The notes: generated by a model from the sequence alone, not told the origin. DNA of 64,000 bases from Bradyrhizobium sp. AZCC 2262 (GCF_036924535.1 NZ_JAZHRT010000001.1:7192001-7256000), one strand, 5' to 3'. Positions 45,331-54,924 are shown, counted from the first letter of the stretch. Numbers and translations: made by a program.

Positions 45331-45792
45331 TCACAGCACCTGATGCACGTCGATCACCACGCGGTCGGCGTGGCGGGCGGCGGAGCCGATGAAGAGGTTT
45401 TCCATCAGCCAGCGGTATTTCGGAGCCCCGGTCTCGAACCGCGGCACTGTGCGGCAATAGATCAGTTTGGGATCGACCGGCTCGCCGCGCTTGAGCTTCT
45501 GCAACAGGTCGACCGGGCCGAAGCGCAGGCCCTTGTTCTCGACATAGACCACCGCGCCGTCATCGGTCTCGAAGGCATATTTCGCCTCGAGTTCGATCAG
45601 TTCGTTCGGGCGGATGATCTGGAAGTCGGCGCCAAAGGGGCAGACCTTGCCGTTGATCCCCTCGCCTTTTACTTCTCCGCCGATGATCGGAATGATCCGG
45701 CGCACGCCGGTGCCGATCTCCCCGGCCGAGGTCACCTCGCCGATCCGGGCGGTGATGGTGAAGACATATTTGGTCGAAAGCTGCGGGGTCAT
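45331..45792 (-). CDS. DUF3237 domain protein
   Basis: The protein has 153 residues and matches the DUF3237 (UPF0311) family: VFTITARIGEVTSAGEIGTG, RIIPIIGGEVKGEGINGKV and the C-terminal YRWLMENLFIGSAARHADRV. The family forms a lipocalin-like barrel of unknown function and often sits in aromatic or organic acid catabolic clusters. It starts nine bases after dctM and is probably the last gene of the TRAP operon. Confidence 0.87.
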   Translation of the reverse strand: MTPQLSTKYVFTITARIGEVTSAGEIGTGVRRIIPIIGGEVKGEGINGKVCPFGADFQIIRPNELIELEAKYAFETDDGAVVYVENKGLRFGPVDLLQKLKRGEPVDPKLIYCRTVPRFETGAPKYRWLMENLFIGSAARHADRVVIDVHQVL

Positions 45793-45801
45793 CGGGCTAT
45801 T

Positions 45802-47118
45802 CTATCCGGCCATCCGTTGCGGCAGCCACAGCGCCAGCATCGGAAATGCGATCAGGATCACCAGCCGGATCAGGTCGGTCGCAACGAACGGGATCACGCC
45901 GCGGAAGATGGTCGAGAACGACACGTCCTTCACCACGCTCTTGATCACGAACACGTTCATGCCAACAGGCGGATGGATCAGGCCGAGTTCGACCGTCATC
46001 ACGATGATGACGCCGAACCAGATCGGATCGAAGCCAAGGTGGATGATAACAGGGAAGATGATCGGCACCGTCAGGATGATCATGGCCATCGCATCCATCA
46101 GGCAGCCCAGCACCAGATACATCACCATGATCAGCGCGAGGATGCCGTAGGGGCCGAGACCGAGGCCGGTGAGCAGCTCCGTTACCTTCTGCGGGGTCTG
46201 CGTCACCGTCAAGAAGTAGCCGAAGATCAGCGCGCCGATCAGCACCGTGAATACCGCGGCCGCGGTGCGGGTCGCCTGCAAGAGCGAGTTCAGGATTTTT
46301 TCCTTGTCGAGCCGCCCGGTGAGCACGCCGATCAGGAACGCGCCGGTGGCGCCGACGCCGCCCGCTTCGGTCGGCGTAAAGCGCGGCAGGAACGGCAAAC
46401 CATAGAGCCCGCCGATGACGAAGATGAACAGCAGCACCGGCGCCCAGATATCCTTCAGGCCAGCAAAGCGCTCGCGCCATGTGGTGTGGGTTCCCTTTGG
46501 CAGAAAACCGGGGCGGAAATACCCGATCAGTGCGATGGTGATCATGTACATGGTCATCGCCAGCAGGCCCGGAATGATGCCGGCAATGAACAGTTTTCCG
46601 ATGTCCTGCTCGGTGATGATGCCGTAGACCGCGAGCACGGTCGACGGCGGCAGCATGGCGCCGAGCGTGCCGCCGGCGGCGATGACGCCGGTGGCAAAGG
46701 ATTGCGGATAGCCGAAGCGTCGCATTTCCGGATAGGCGACTGCAGAGAAGGTCGCCGCTGTCGCCACCGACGAGCCGCAGATCGCCGCGAAGCCGCCGCA
46801 GGCAGCCACAGTGGCAATCCCGAGTCCGCCGCGCAGATGGCCGACAAACCCGTTGGCGGCGCGGAACAGCTCGCGGCTCATGCCGGAATTGCTGACCAGC
46901 GTGCCCATCAACAGGAACATCGGAATCACACCGAACGTGTAGTCGGTCACCGTGCGCATCGAGGTCTGGCCGACCAGCTTCAGCGCCGGCGTGAAGCCCG
47001 TGAGATAGCCGAAGCCACAGACGCCGACGAGACCCATTGCCATGCCGACCGGAACGCGCAGCAGCATCAGCGCAAACAGCGCGACAAATCCCAGGACGGC
47101 GACCACATCGGTGCTCAT
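45802..47118 (-). CDS. dctM: TRAP transporter large permease DctM
   Basis: The protein has 438 residues with about twelve hydrophobic segments. Family features: FALMLLRVPVGMAMGLVGVC at the N-terminus, YTFGVIPMFLLMGTLVSNSG, GGTLGAMLPPSTVLAVYGII and LGLIHPPVGMNVFVIKSV. It is the main channel of a tripartite ATP-independent transporter driven by a sodium or proton gradient. It starts six bases after dctQ. Substrate unknown; an aromatic or organic acid is likely from context. Confidence 0.94.
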   Translation of the reverse strand: MSTDVVAVLGFVALFALMLLRVPVGMAMGLVGVCGFGYLTGFTPALKLVGQTSMRTVTDYTFGVIPMFLLMGTLVSNSGMSRELFRAANGFVGHLRGGLGIATVAACGGFAAICGSSVATAATFSAVAYPEMRRFGYPQSFATGVIAAGGTLGAMLPPSTVLAVYGIITEQDIGKLFIAGIIPGLLAMTMYMITIALIGYFRPGFLPKGTHTTWRERFAGLKDIWAPVLLFIFVIGGLYGLPFLPRFTPTEAGGVGATGAFLIGVLTGRLDKEKILNSLLQATRTAAAVFTVLIGALIFGYFLTVTQTPQKVTELLTGLGLGPYGILALIMVMYLVLGCLMDAMAMIILTVPIIFPVIIHLGFDPIWFGVIIVMTVELGLIHPPVGMNVFVIKSVVKDVSFSTIFRGVIPFVATDLIRLVILIAFPMLALWLPQRMAG

Positions 47119-47123
47119 ACGTC

Positions 47124-47633
47124 CTACTCCACCGTCTTCACTTTGGCATCATGGATATCTTCCGGGTGGAAGATCAGCCGGTAGGTCCTGATCGCGATCA
47201 AGAGCACGGCGGAAACGTCGCCGGCCCAGGCGACGGCGAAGAATGGCCAGGTCGGCATGTGCATTTCAAAGGTGAGAACGTTGTCGTAATAGGTGCCGCG
47301 CACCTTGTCGAACAACGTCCAGGTCTGCACCGCCACCACGAACAGCAGCACCAGGGTTGCGAACACGTCGATCCAGCGCTGGTATCTCGGACCGACATTG
47401 GCCCAGACCAGGTCGACGGTGATGTGGCCGCCGCGATAGCTGGTGGCCGCGATGCCCCAGAAGATCAGGATGCCGAGCAGCATGCGTCCGATATCGAACG
47501 AATCCGGAATCGCATAGTTCAGCGTGTTGCGCAGGATGACCGCGACGAAGATGTTGAGGGCAACGATGCCGACAAAGGCGGCGGCAATCCATTCGATCGT
47601 ATCGATGAAACGATCCATAGACGCGCGATTCAT
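47124..47633 (-). CDS. dctQ: TRAP transporter small permease DctQ
   Basis: The protein has 169 residues with four hydrophobic segments (for example IEWIAAAFVGIVALNIFVAV). WGIAATSYRGGHITVDLVW is the conserved DctQ block. The ATG at 47633 has GGAG nearby and is preferred to an in-frame upstream start. It lies between dctP and dctM. Confidence 0.9.
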   Translation of the reverse strand: MNRASMDRFIDTIEWIAAAFVGIVALNIFVAVILRNTLNYAIPDSFDIGRMLLGILIFWGIAATSYRGGHITVDLVWANVGPRYQRWIDVFATLVLLFVVAVQTWTLFDKVRGTYYDNVLTFEMHMPTWPFFAVAWAGDVSAVLLIAIRTYRLIFHPEDIHDAKVKTVE

Positions 47634-47710
47634 GTCCGCTCCGAACGGCTGGCAATGGTGAGGGAGAGCGCGGCGGCAGATATTGCTGCCGCCGCGCATG
47701 TGTCAGGGTT

Positions 47711-48727
47711 CTATTGCGCCAGCGCGTTGTACTTGGTGAGTGCGGCACGCAGCTCGGTCATTGCGGTGTCCGGATCGACGCCGGTCTTCTTGACGCCATC
47801 GGCCCAGTTCTTGACCAGCGGCTCGGCCGCCTTCTTCCACTGCGCCGTCTGCTCCGGCGTCAGCTTGTAGACTTCGTGACCGGCCTCCGCCCTGATCTTT
47901 TCGATGCCGGCGTCCTCGAACTTGCCCCAGGGCTCGCCGACGCGGCCGGCGGCTTCCGTGTTGCAATTGTTGTCGATCGCCTTCTTCTGGCGATCGGACA
48001 TCTGGTTGTACTTGTCCTTGTTCATGACGAAGGCGAACGTCGTCACGTAGAGCGGCGCCTCCATGTGGTACTTCGTCACCTTGTCGATGCCGAACAGCAC
48101 CAGGGATCCCCAGGGGAAGGTGACGGCGTCGGCGACGCCGCGTTCGATGATGTCGCGAACCTCGGGTGCGGAGGATTGCACATTGGTGCCGCCGAGCTGG
48201 GTGATGAAGGTCGCCATGGTGGCGTGGGCGGGGCGCACCTTCATGCCCTTGACGTCTTCAGGCACCACGACCTTCTTCAGACGCGCATGGAACGAAGACG
48301 GCGAATGGATAAAGGCGAGGCAGAACTTGACGTCCTTCATCTCCTTCTCGGCATATTTGCGGTACCAGGCGTCAAGCGCCATCGAGCCGCCCTTGGCATC
48401 CGACATCAGGAACGGGAGTTCGCCGGCGCCGATGATCGGGAAGCGGCCGGGCTGATAGCCCGGATTGATGTAGGTGACGTCGGCGATGCCGTCGCGCGCC
48501 ATGTCGTAATGGTCGAACGCCTTGCCGAGCTGCTGGGCCGGGAAAACCTTGGATTTGACGGTGCCGCCGGTTTCCTTCTCCACCGCGGCGCCCCACTCTT
48601 CCAGCGCCTTTTGCAGCGGATGCGAAGCCGGCACCCAGTGCGACAATTTCAGTTCGAAGTTTTTTTCCTGCGCCATCGCAGGCGTCACAGCGGCGGCCAA
48701 CAGCAGCGCCAACAACGCTTTCCTCAT
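47711..48727 (-). CDS. dctP: TRAP transporter substrate-binding protein DctP
   Basis: The protein has 338 residues with a signal peptide MRKALLALLLAAAVTPAMAQ. DctP features include LKLSHWVPASHPLQKALEEW, VFPAQQLGKAFDHYDMARDG, KGMKVRPAHATMATFITQLG (containing the conserved carboxylate-binding Arg) and DAVTFPWGSL. It binds an organic acid in the periplasm. GGGAGAG precedes the ATG at 48727. It is the first gene of the TRAP operon, divergent from pobA, with a TTGAAA/TAACAT promoter candidate upstream. Confidence 0.92.
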   Translation of the reverse strand: MRKALLALLLAAAVTPAMAQEKNFELKLSHWVPASHPLQKALEEWGAAVEKETGGTVKSKVFPAQQLGKAFDHYDMARDGIADVTYINPGYQPGRFPIIGAGELPFLMSDAKGGSMALDAWYRKYAEKEMKDVKFCLAFIHSPSSFHARLKKVVVPEDVKGMKVRPAHATMATFITQLGGTNVQSSAPEVRDIIERGVADAVTFPWGSLVLFGIDKVTKYHMEAPLYVTTFAFVMNKDKYNQMSDRQKKAIDNNCNTEAAGRVGEPWGKFEDAGIEKIRAEAGHEVYKLTPEQTAQWKKAAEPLVKNWADGVKKTGVDPDTAMTELRAALTKYNALAQ

Positions 48728-48780
48728 GGACAATCTCTCCCTTGGCATGACAGGCCTTTTTGATGCGCGGCCCCGTTAAT

Positions 48781-48812
48781 TAACATGTTATCTAACTCGC
48801 CCGCTTTTTCAA
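48781..48812 (-). promoter_or_regulatory. Promoter with palindrome before dctP
   Basis: On the minus strand TTGAAA (complement of 48807-48812), 16 bases and TAACAT (complement of 48785-48790) form a promoter-like pair. The -10 box lies inside the palindrome TAACATGTTA (48781-48790). Confidence 0.5.
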
Positions 48813-48894
48813 GGCGGACATCCGGTCGCACCGTTTTTGCGGTGCGGCGAACGGCGCTTCACGGTTTTTGCGCCAACGTGCTTTGCTAAGACTG

Positions 48895-50135
<1,241 letters not shown>

Positions 50136-50150
50136 GCGAGAGCCCACACC

Positions 50151-50297
50151 GTCATTGCCTGCGACAAACGCGAAGCGTTTGCGCAAGGGAGCGAAGCGAC
50201 GAAGCAATCCATCGTCCCGCATGCTCGGAAGCATGGATTGCTTCGCGGAGCCTGTCATCGGGCGCGCATTCGCGCGACCCGTTGGCTCGCAATGACG
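50151..50297. repeat. Palindromic repeat (GTCATTGCCTGCGACAAACG family)
   Basis: GTCATTGCCTGCGA.. at the left and TGGCTCGCAATGACG at the right bracket inner arms GAAGCAATCCAT and ATGGATTGCTTC, plus a hairpin AACGCGAAGCGTT. It follows pobA. Confidence 0.82.
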
Positions 50298-50420
50298 AAA
50301 GGTGAGAGTGCGGGCATTTTCAAACACCCGTCGTAACGCCGTTTAAAACTTTGTAGGCGGTGACTTCGACAGCCGCCGTGCGTTCAATGACGACAAACAT
50401 CGTCACGACGCGAGTTGCAC

Positions 50421-50840
50421 ATGACCACTACCGACATTCCCGAAGGTTTCGAACGCCGCACCCGCAGGAGCCCGCTCACCGACCCCTGGGAGCCGCTGTA
50501 TTCGAAGACGACCGACAAGGCCGTCATTATCGGGCTGCGTCTTGCAAAACCGCACACCAACGGCCGCGGCCTGATCCATGGCGGGCTGATCGCAGCATTG
50601 GCCGACAACGCCATGGGCCATAGCTGCGCGCATGTCATGGGCGGGCTGTCCTCGCTGGTGACGATCTCGCTCGCGGTCGATTTCGTCGGCAACGCCGAGG
50701 TCGGGCAATGGCTCGCGGTCGAGAGCGACGTCGTCAAGACCGGCAGAACGATCTGTTTTGTGCAGAGCCTGGTCAAGGCCGACGACGTCGTGATCGCACG
50801 GGCGAATGCGACGTTCCGCGTGGTGCCGAAGAAGGAGTGA
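50421..50840 (+). CDS. PaaI-family hotdog thioesterase
   Basis: The protein has 139 residues. Hotdog features: PHTNGRGLIHGGLIAALADN with the HGG catalytic region, and LAVDFVGNAEVGQWLAVESD. The family hydrolyses phenylacetyl- or other aryl-CoA esters. The ATG at 50421 is preferred over a TTG six bases upstream. It may serve the nearby aromatic-acid genes, but a repeat separates it from pobA. Confidence 0.86.
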   Translation: MTTTDIPEGFERRTRRSPLTDPWEPLYSKTTDKAVIIGLRLAKPHTNGRGLIHGGLIAALADNAMGHSCAHVMGGLSSLVTISLAVDFVGNAEVGQWLAVESDVVKTGRTICFVQSLVKADDVVIARANATFRVVPKKE

Positions 50841-50841
50841 T

Positions 50842-50943
50842 GTCATTCCGGGATGGTGCGCCAGCACCAGACCCGGAATCTCGAGATTCTCAGGTGCGCA
50901 ATTGCGCACCGTAGTTCGATGCTGCGCATCGCCCCGGAATGAC
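50842..50943. repeat. Palindromic repeat (GTCATTCCGGG family)
   Basis: GTCATTCCGGGATGGTGCGC at the left is mirrored by GCGCATCGCCCCGGAATGAC. It contains TCTCGAGA and a GTGCGCAATTGCGCAC hairpin. It separates two convergent genes. Confidence 0.85.
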
Positions 50944-50946
50944 GGT

Positions 50947-51840
50947 CTAACCGAAATGCCAGTCGGCCATCTCGGTCACGAGATCGATGAAGGTGCGCAC
51001 CTTGGCCGACAATAGCCGTGACGTCGGATAGACGATGTGGATCGGCATCGCCGGCTGTTCGAACGGCGCCAATACGATCCGGAGCCGCCCCGTTTTGAGC
51101 GATTCGGCGGCCTGATAGGCCATCACCCGCGTCAGCCCACCGTCCGCTTCCGCATATTGGATCGCGGCATCGGAGCTGTTGGTGGCGAATCGCGGCGTGC
51201 TGGCGACGCGGATCTCGCGGCCATCCTCGACGAATCGCCAGTCGGGCGCCGCCGCCATGGCCCCGAACTGGATGGTGTCATGCGCGGAAATCTCCCGCGG
51301 CCGCTTCGGCTCGCCGCGTGCTTTGAGATATCCGGGCGAGGCCACCACGACCCGCCGCATCTCGCCGACATGGCGGGCCACCAGCGTCGAGTCCGGCAGG
51401 TGGCCGATCCGGACCGCGAGATCGACACCGTCCTCGACGAGGTTGATCATGCGGTCGGACAAACGAAGGTCGACGCCAACGTCGTCGTAGCGCTTCAGAT
51501 AGGCGGTCACGATCCCGCTGACATGGAGCCGGCCAAATCCGACCGGCGCCGAGATGACGAGCTGCCCTTCGGGGCGGGTGCGCTCGCCCTCGATGGCTCC
51601 CTCCGCCTCCCCGATATCGGCCAAAATCCGCCGTGCGCGCTCCAGGTAACGTGAGCCGGCATCGGTCAGCGTCACCTGCCGCGTGGTCCGCTGCAAAAGC
51701 CGCACGCCCAGCCGCTCCTCCAGCGCCGCGATCAGCCGCGTGACAGCAGACGGCGACAGGCGGAGCTTGCGGGCCGCGGCGGCAAAACCCTGCAGGTCGG
51801 CGACGGCGACAAAAGCCTGCATGGCATCGATCCGGTCCAT
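50947..51840 (-). CDS. LysR-family transcriptional regulator
   Basis: The protein has 297 residues. The N-terminal helix-turn-helix is DAMQAFVAVADLQGFAAAAR, KLRLSPSAVTRLIAALEERL, typical of LysR. The effector domain follows (about 90-295: GQLVISAPVGFGRLHVSGIV). It is divergent from a flavin-binding split-barrel gene; a clear palindrome lies in the shared promoter, so that gene is its probable target. The ATG at 51840 matches the family start. Confidence 0.92.
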   Translation of the reverse strand: MDRIDAMQAFVAVADLQGFAAAARKLRLSPSAVTRLIAALEERLGVRLLQRTTRQVTLTDAGSRYLERARRILADIGEAEGAIEGERTRPEGQLVISAPVGFGRLHVSGIVTAYLKRYDDVGVDLRLSDRMINLVEDGVDLAVRIGHLPDSTLVARHVGEMRRVVVASPGYLKARGEPKRPREISAHDTIQFGAMAAAPDWRFVEDGREIRVASTPRFATNSSDAAIQYAEADGGLTRVMAYQAAESLKTGRLRIVLAPFEQPAMPIHIVYPTSRLLSAKVRTFIDLVTEMADWHFG

Positions 51841-51843
51841 TGG

Positions 51844-51866
51844 ACTATTGCATAATCCGCAATAGT
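51844..51866. promoter_or_regulatory. Inverted repeat, candidate LysR operator
   Basis: ACTATTGC and GCAATAGT are exact inverted complements separated by seven bases, immediately upstream of the lysR start and 93 bases before the divergent gene. ATTGC/GCAAT with a T-N11-A spacing fits LysR-type sites. Confidence 0.65.
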
Positions 51867-51958
51867 GAAGTGTCAACACGCCAGATTGTTTACATTGTAG
51901 AAATATCTACGTTGAAGGGCCGGGACGACCGTTTTGGCGCCCCGTGGCGGAGGCTCGG

Positions 51959-52591
51959 ATGTCAGACACTCACACCTATTCCAGCGACGTCGCCTTCACT
52001 CCGGCGGTGAAGGCGATCCAGAGCCGCAAGGGGTCACGCGATGCCTATGCGAGCGTCGAAGAGCGCGGCGGGTGGCGCACGGAGATCGACGAAAACCTCG
52101 CGGGCTTCCTGGCGGAGACCAACAGCTTCTTCTTTGCGACCGCCTCGGCGGACGGCCAGCCTTATATCCAGCACCGCGGCGGGCCGAAGGGCTTTGTCAA
52201 AATACTCGACAAGAACACCATCGCGTTCGCCGACTACAGCGGCAACCGGCAATACATCACGCAAGGCAATCTCTCAGAGAATCCGAAGGCGCATATTTTC
52301 GTGATGGACTATGCGCATCGCCGCCGCGTGAAGATCTGGGGCGAGGCGCGCGTGGTGGAAGACGATCCCGCGCTGACGAAATCGCTGATGCCGCAGGGCT
52401 ACAAGGCACGGCCCGAACAGGTTATCCTGTTCAAGATCTCGGCGTGGGACACCAATTGCCCGCAACATATCCCGCAGAAGTTCGACGCTGCGGATGTTGC
52501 CCAAGCTCTCGCAGTGCGCGATGCCCGAATCGCCGAACTCGAAGCAGAGCTGGCCGCATTGCAGGGCCAGCCCGCGTCAGCAAGGCCGTAA
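51959..52591 (+). CDS. Pyridoxamine 5'-phosphate oxidase-like flavin split-barrel protein
   Basis: The protein has 210 residues. The split-barrel core is FFFATASADGQPYIQHRGGP, FVKILDKNTIAFADYSGNRQ and MDYAHRRRVKIWGEARVVED. Members bind FMN, and this subgroup is annotated only as PNPOx-like. The C-terminal tail (RDARIAELEAELAALQ) is coiled-coil like. CGGAGG lies six bases before the ATG at 51959. It is divergently transcribed from a LysR gene and probably controlled by it. Confidence 0.86.
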   Translation: MSDTHTYSSDVAFTPAVKAIQSRKGSRDAYASVEERGGWRTEIDENLAGFLAETNSFFFATASADGQPYIQHRGGPKGFVKILDKNTIAFADYSGNRQYITQGNLSENPKAHIFVMDYAHRRRVKIWGEARVVEDDPALTKSLMPQGYKARPEQVILFKISAWDTNCPQHIPQKFDAADVAQALAVRDARIAELEAELAALQGQPASARP

Positions 52592-53320
52592 TCACGCAGC
52601 TTGCTGCACGGGCGCCCAGGCGAATTCCGGATAATACAGCAGCATCATGCGGTCGACATAGGCGGTGAGGTTTGCGAACTGCTCCGTCCGGTGCCGCAGC
52701 GCGGACTCGAAGAACGGCGTCAAAATTCCGGCGAGCGCACCGAAGGCGGTAGCGTCCATGCCGCAGGGGGTCTCGCCCATCAGAAAGGGCTTGTCGCCGA
52801 GCTGGACCGACAACGCAAACAGCGAGCGCACGGCAAGATCGATATCTTCCTCGGGCGCGTGGCGGCCGAGGCCGCTGAGCAGGTAGTTCTCGGCGACGCG
52901 AAATTGCGCGTCCTCGCGCATCTTCTCACGCAGATGGACCGGCGCGCTGTCGAAGAAATGCGCAGGGCCCTTGGCAAAATTGTCGCCATCGACCCAGCGC
53001 GCGCCGACCAGCGCCCAATAGACATGGTGCTCGATCATCCGCTCGAACGCCCAGGCCTGCGCACGCGCCTGCAGGCTGAGCGGCGCGTCGAAATCGAAAC
53101 CGTATTTGGCTTCCAGATGCGCGCGAATGAAGGTGGAATCGGCGATCGTCTCGGCCTCATCAACGATGTAGGGCAGCTGCCCCTTCGGCGAGGCCGGCGG
53201 CTTGGCCTTCTCCTTGCGATAGGCAAGACCGGCCATCTTCAGCTGAACCTCGGTTTTGGTCACAAAGGGGCTGATCTCCGGCAGGCCGAAACCGGCGCCG
53301 AAGCCATAAAGCGTAATCAT
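52592..53320 (-). CDS. Glutathione S-transferase, Fax/Tom37-like
   Basis: The protein has 242 residues. The N-terminal thioredoxin-like region reads LYGFGAGFGLPEISPFVTKT, SPKGQLPYIVDEAETIADST; the C-terminal helical part has LGDKPFLMGETPCGMDATAF. This corresponds to the Fax (failed axon connections)-like GST group of bacteria. The function is unclear. It starts 46 bases from a palindrome (53366-53389) that is repeated upstream of a WYL regulator, so it is a likely target of that regulator. Confidence 0.85.
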   Translation of the reverse strand: MITLYGFGAGFGLPEISPFVTKTEVQLKMAGLAYRKEKAKPPASPKGQLPYIVDEAETIADSTFIRAHLEAKYGFDFDAPLSLQARAQAWAFERMIEHHVYWALVGARWVDGDNFAKGPAHFFDSAPVHLREKMREDAQFRVAENYLLSGLGRHAPEEDIDLAVRSLFALSVQLGDKPFLMGETPCGMDATAFGALAGILTPFFESALRHRTEQFANLTAYVDRMMLLYYPEFAWAPVQQAA

Positions 53321-53365
53321 GCAGGTCTCCCGATCTCTTAAAACGTGCCCGAAGCTAGCGCCCCC

Positions 53366-53389
53366 CTGCTGCCACCATGGTGTCAGCAG
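53366..53389. promoter_or_regulatory. Operator-like palindrome, copy 1 (upstream of the Fax-like GST)
   Basis: TGCTGCCACCATGGTGTCAG followed by CAG is nearly symmetric about CATG (two mismatched positions). It shares 21 of 24 bases with 53678-53701. It lies 46 bases upstream of the minus-strand GST start. Confidence 0.66.
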
Positions 53390-53631
53390 CAACAATGCCG
53401 GCCGCGGCCCTCGTCGGCCCGCGGCGTCCGGGCCCTGCGCGCCCACGAGACAAGCCGCTCTTGCGCAAAGGCGCACATTGCTGTGAATGAGCGCCACGCC
53501 AGTTCAACCATCGCCCAGCGCAGGTCTGACGTGACGCACTGGATGGAAACCAGCTGTTCCAGTGCAAATCCCTGGGCATTTTCGAGAGGTCCGTGGCTTC
53601 CCCCGAAGCCGAATTCGCTGAAAATCGTCAT
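53383..53631 (-). CDS. Possible small protein between two operator-like sites
   Basis: An open frame of 82 residues starts MTIFSEFGFGGSHGPLENAQ, with GAAGGGA upstream at a good distance. The middle looks helical (LRWAMVELAWRSFTAMCAF); the end is basic and Cys-rich and runs into copy 1 of the operator palindrome. No family is recognised. Copy 2 of the palindrome lies 47 bases upstream of its start, as expected if the WYL regulator controls it. Confidence 0.4.
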   Translation of the reverse strand: MTIFSEFGFGGSHGPLENAQGFALEQLVSIQCVTSDLRWAMVELAWRSFTAMCAFAQERLVSWARRARTPRADEGRGRHCCC

Positions 53632-53677
53632 GGACAAATTCCCTTCACTTGAGGTGTTGTCCCGATATACCCACCCC

Positions 53678-53701
53678 CTGCTGCCAACATGCTGTCAGCA
53701 T
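53678..53701. promoter_or_regulatory. Operator-like palindrome, copy 2 (upstream of the WYL regulator)
   Basis: TGCTGCCAACATGCTGTCAG followed by CA matches copy 1 at 53366-53389 in all but three of 24 bases. The shared pattern is TGCTGCCA-n-CATG-n-TGTCAGCA. It lies 34 bases before the regulator start. Confidence 0.66.
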
Positions 53702-53734
53702 CCGACGGGGCCTTTTTGGAAAAGAGAACGAGCC

Positions 53735-54433
53735 ATGCGACGGGCCGACCGGCTGTTCCAGATCATTCAGGTGCTTCGGCGTACCCGCAAACCGCTGACG
53801 GCGGATGCCATCGCCGCCGAGCTGGAGACTTCGAAGCGAACCATCTATCGCGATATAACGACGTTGATCGAACAGCGGGTGCCGATCCGCGGCGAAGCCG
53901 GCGTGGGCTACATCCTGGAAAAGGGATTCGACCTGCCGCCCTTGATGCTCACGCCTGATGAGATCGAGGCTTGCGTGCTTGGTGCGCAATGGGTGGTCGG
54001 CCACGCCGATCCCGCGCTGGCACGCGCAGCCCAGGATCTGATGGCGAAAGTCGCCGACACCGTGCCGGAGCGCCTGCGGCCCTTCGTGCTGGAGCCGGCC
54101 AGCCGCGCCCGATCGGCCTGGAACCGGGAGCCTGACCGTATCGACATGGTGCGGACACGGACGCAAATCCACGAGGGCAAAAAGATCACGCTGAACTATC
54201 GCGACGAGCATGGCCGCGGCAGCCAGCGCACGATCTGGCCGATCGCGGTCGGCTATCACGAGGCGGTACGGATACTGGCGGCGTGGTGCGAACTGCGGAA
54301 GGATTTCCGCAGTTTCCGCACCGACCGCGTCGTCGACGCGGTCTACCACGACGAAAAATATCCGGAGCGGCGCGACATCCTGCGGGCGAAATGGCGGCGC
54401 AGCCTAGTCTGGGAAGCACCCAAAGACACTTAA
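53735..54433 (+). CDS. YafY-type HTH/WYL-domain transcriptional regulator
   Basis: The protein has 232 residues. The N-terminal HTH (RADRLFQIIQVLRRTRKPLT, SKRTIYRDITTLIEQRVPI) is of the DeoR/HTH_11 type; the WYL domain (about 135-210) contains KITLNYRDEHGRGSQRTIWP, IAVGYHEAVRILAAWCELR (WYL is degenerate) and RTDRVVDAVY. Such regulators bind small ligands through WYL. The ATG at 53735 begins the conserved HTH; longer in-frame starts cross the operator palindrome. Two matching palindromes nearby suggest autoregulation and control of the GST gene. Confidence 0.88.
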   Translation: MRRADRLFQIIQVLRRTRKPLTADAIAAELETSKRTIYRDITTLIEQRVPIRGEAGVGYILEKGFDLPPLMLTPDEIEACVLGAQWVVGHADPALARAAQDLMAKVADTVPERLRPFVLEPASRARSAWNREPDRIDMVRTRTQIHEGKKITLNYRDEHGRGSQRTIWPIAVGYHEAVRILAAWCELRKDFRSFRTDRVVDAVYHDEKYPERRDILRAKWRRSLVWEAPKDT

Positions 54434-54504
54434 AACGGACACTTGAAACAGATAGCTGACGCCGCTGGCTGGCCGCGGCCGTCATTCCGGGCTAAACGCT
54501 GGGC

Positions 54505-54819
54505 ATGCAAGGAATCGCCGCCGAGAATGAAAGCCCCTGCCAGACCTGCGGCGCCTGCTGCAGCTACTCGCAGAATTGGCCGCGTTTCACCACCGAGGAC
54601 GATGCGGCGCTCGACCTGATCCCGGAAAGATTCGTCAACGAAAGATTGTCGGGAATGCGCTGCGACGGCGACCGCTGTTCGGCGCTGTCAGGCAAGGTCG
54701 GTAAGGCGACGGCGTGCCAGATCTACACGATGCGGCCCGAAGTGTGCCGCACCTGCATGCCCGGTGATGTCGAATGCGCGATGGCGCGGAAACGGCACGG
54801 ATTGCCGGTGCTGGCGTGA
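54505..54819 (+). CDS. YkgJ-family cysteine cluster protein
   Basis: The protein has 104 residues. The cysteine pattern CQTCGACC (about 12-19), then C at CDGDRC, ACQIYTMRPEVCRTC and a last Cys, fits the YkgJ/UPF0153 Fe-S or zinc cluster family. The function is unknown. No operon partner is visible; a palindromic repeat follows. Confidence 0.85.
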   Translation: MQGIAAENESPCQTCGACCSYSQNWPRFTTEDDAALDLIPERFVNERLSGMRCDGDRCSALSGKVGKATACQIYTMRPEVCRTCMPGDVECAMARKRHGLPVLA

Positions 54820-54822
54820 GCG

Positions 54823-54912
54823 GTAGCCCGGATGAAGCGAAGCGCAATCCGGAGACAAGTCTAGCCGATTGCGAGAGAATCCCGGGTTACGCTGCGCTCC
54901 ACCCGGGCTACG
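54823..54912. repeat. Palindromic repeat (GTAGCCCGGATGAAGCGAAG family)
   Basis: GTAGCCCGGATGAAGCGAAG and CTGCGCTCCACCCGGGCTAC pair end to end; inner arms GCAATCCGG and CCCGGGTTACG are imperfect. It lies between convergent genes. Confidence 0.8.
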
Positions 54913-54924
54913 ACAATGGAGAGT

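Noticed and set aside
45313..47184. Plus-strand open frame of 623 codons
   Set aside because: It runs antisense to DUF3237 and dctM, with highly polar low-complexity composition and no ribosome binding site.
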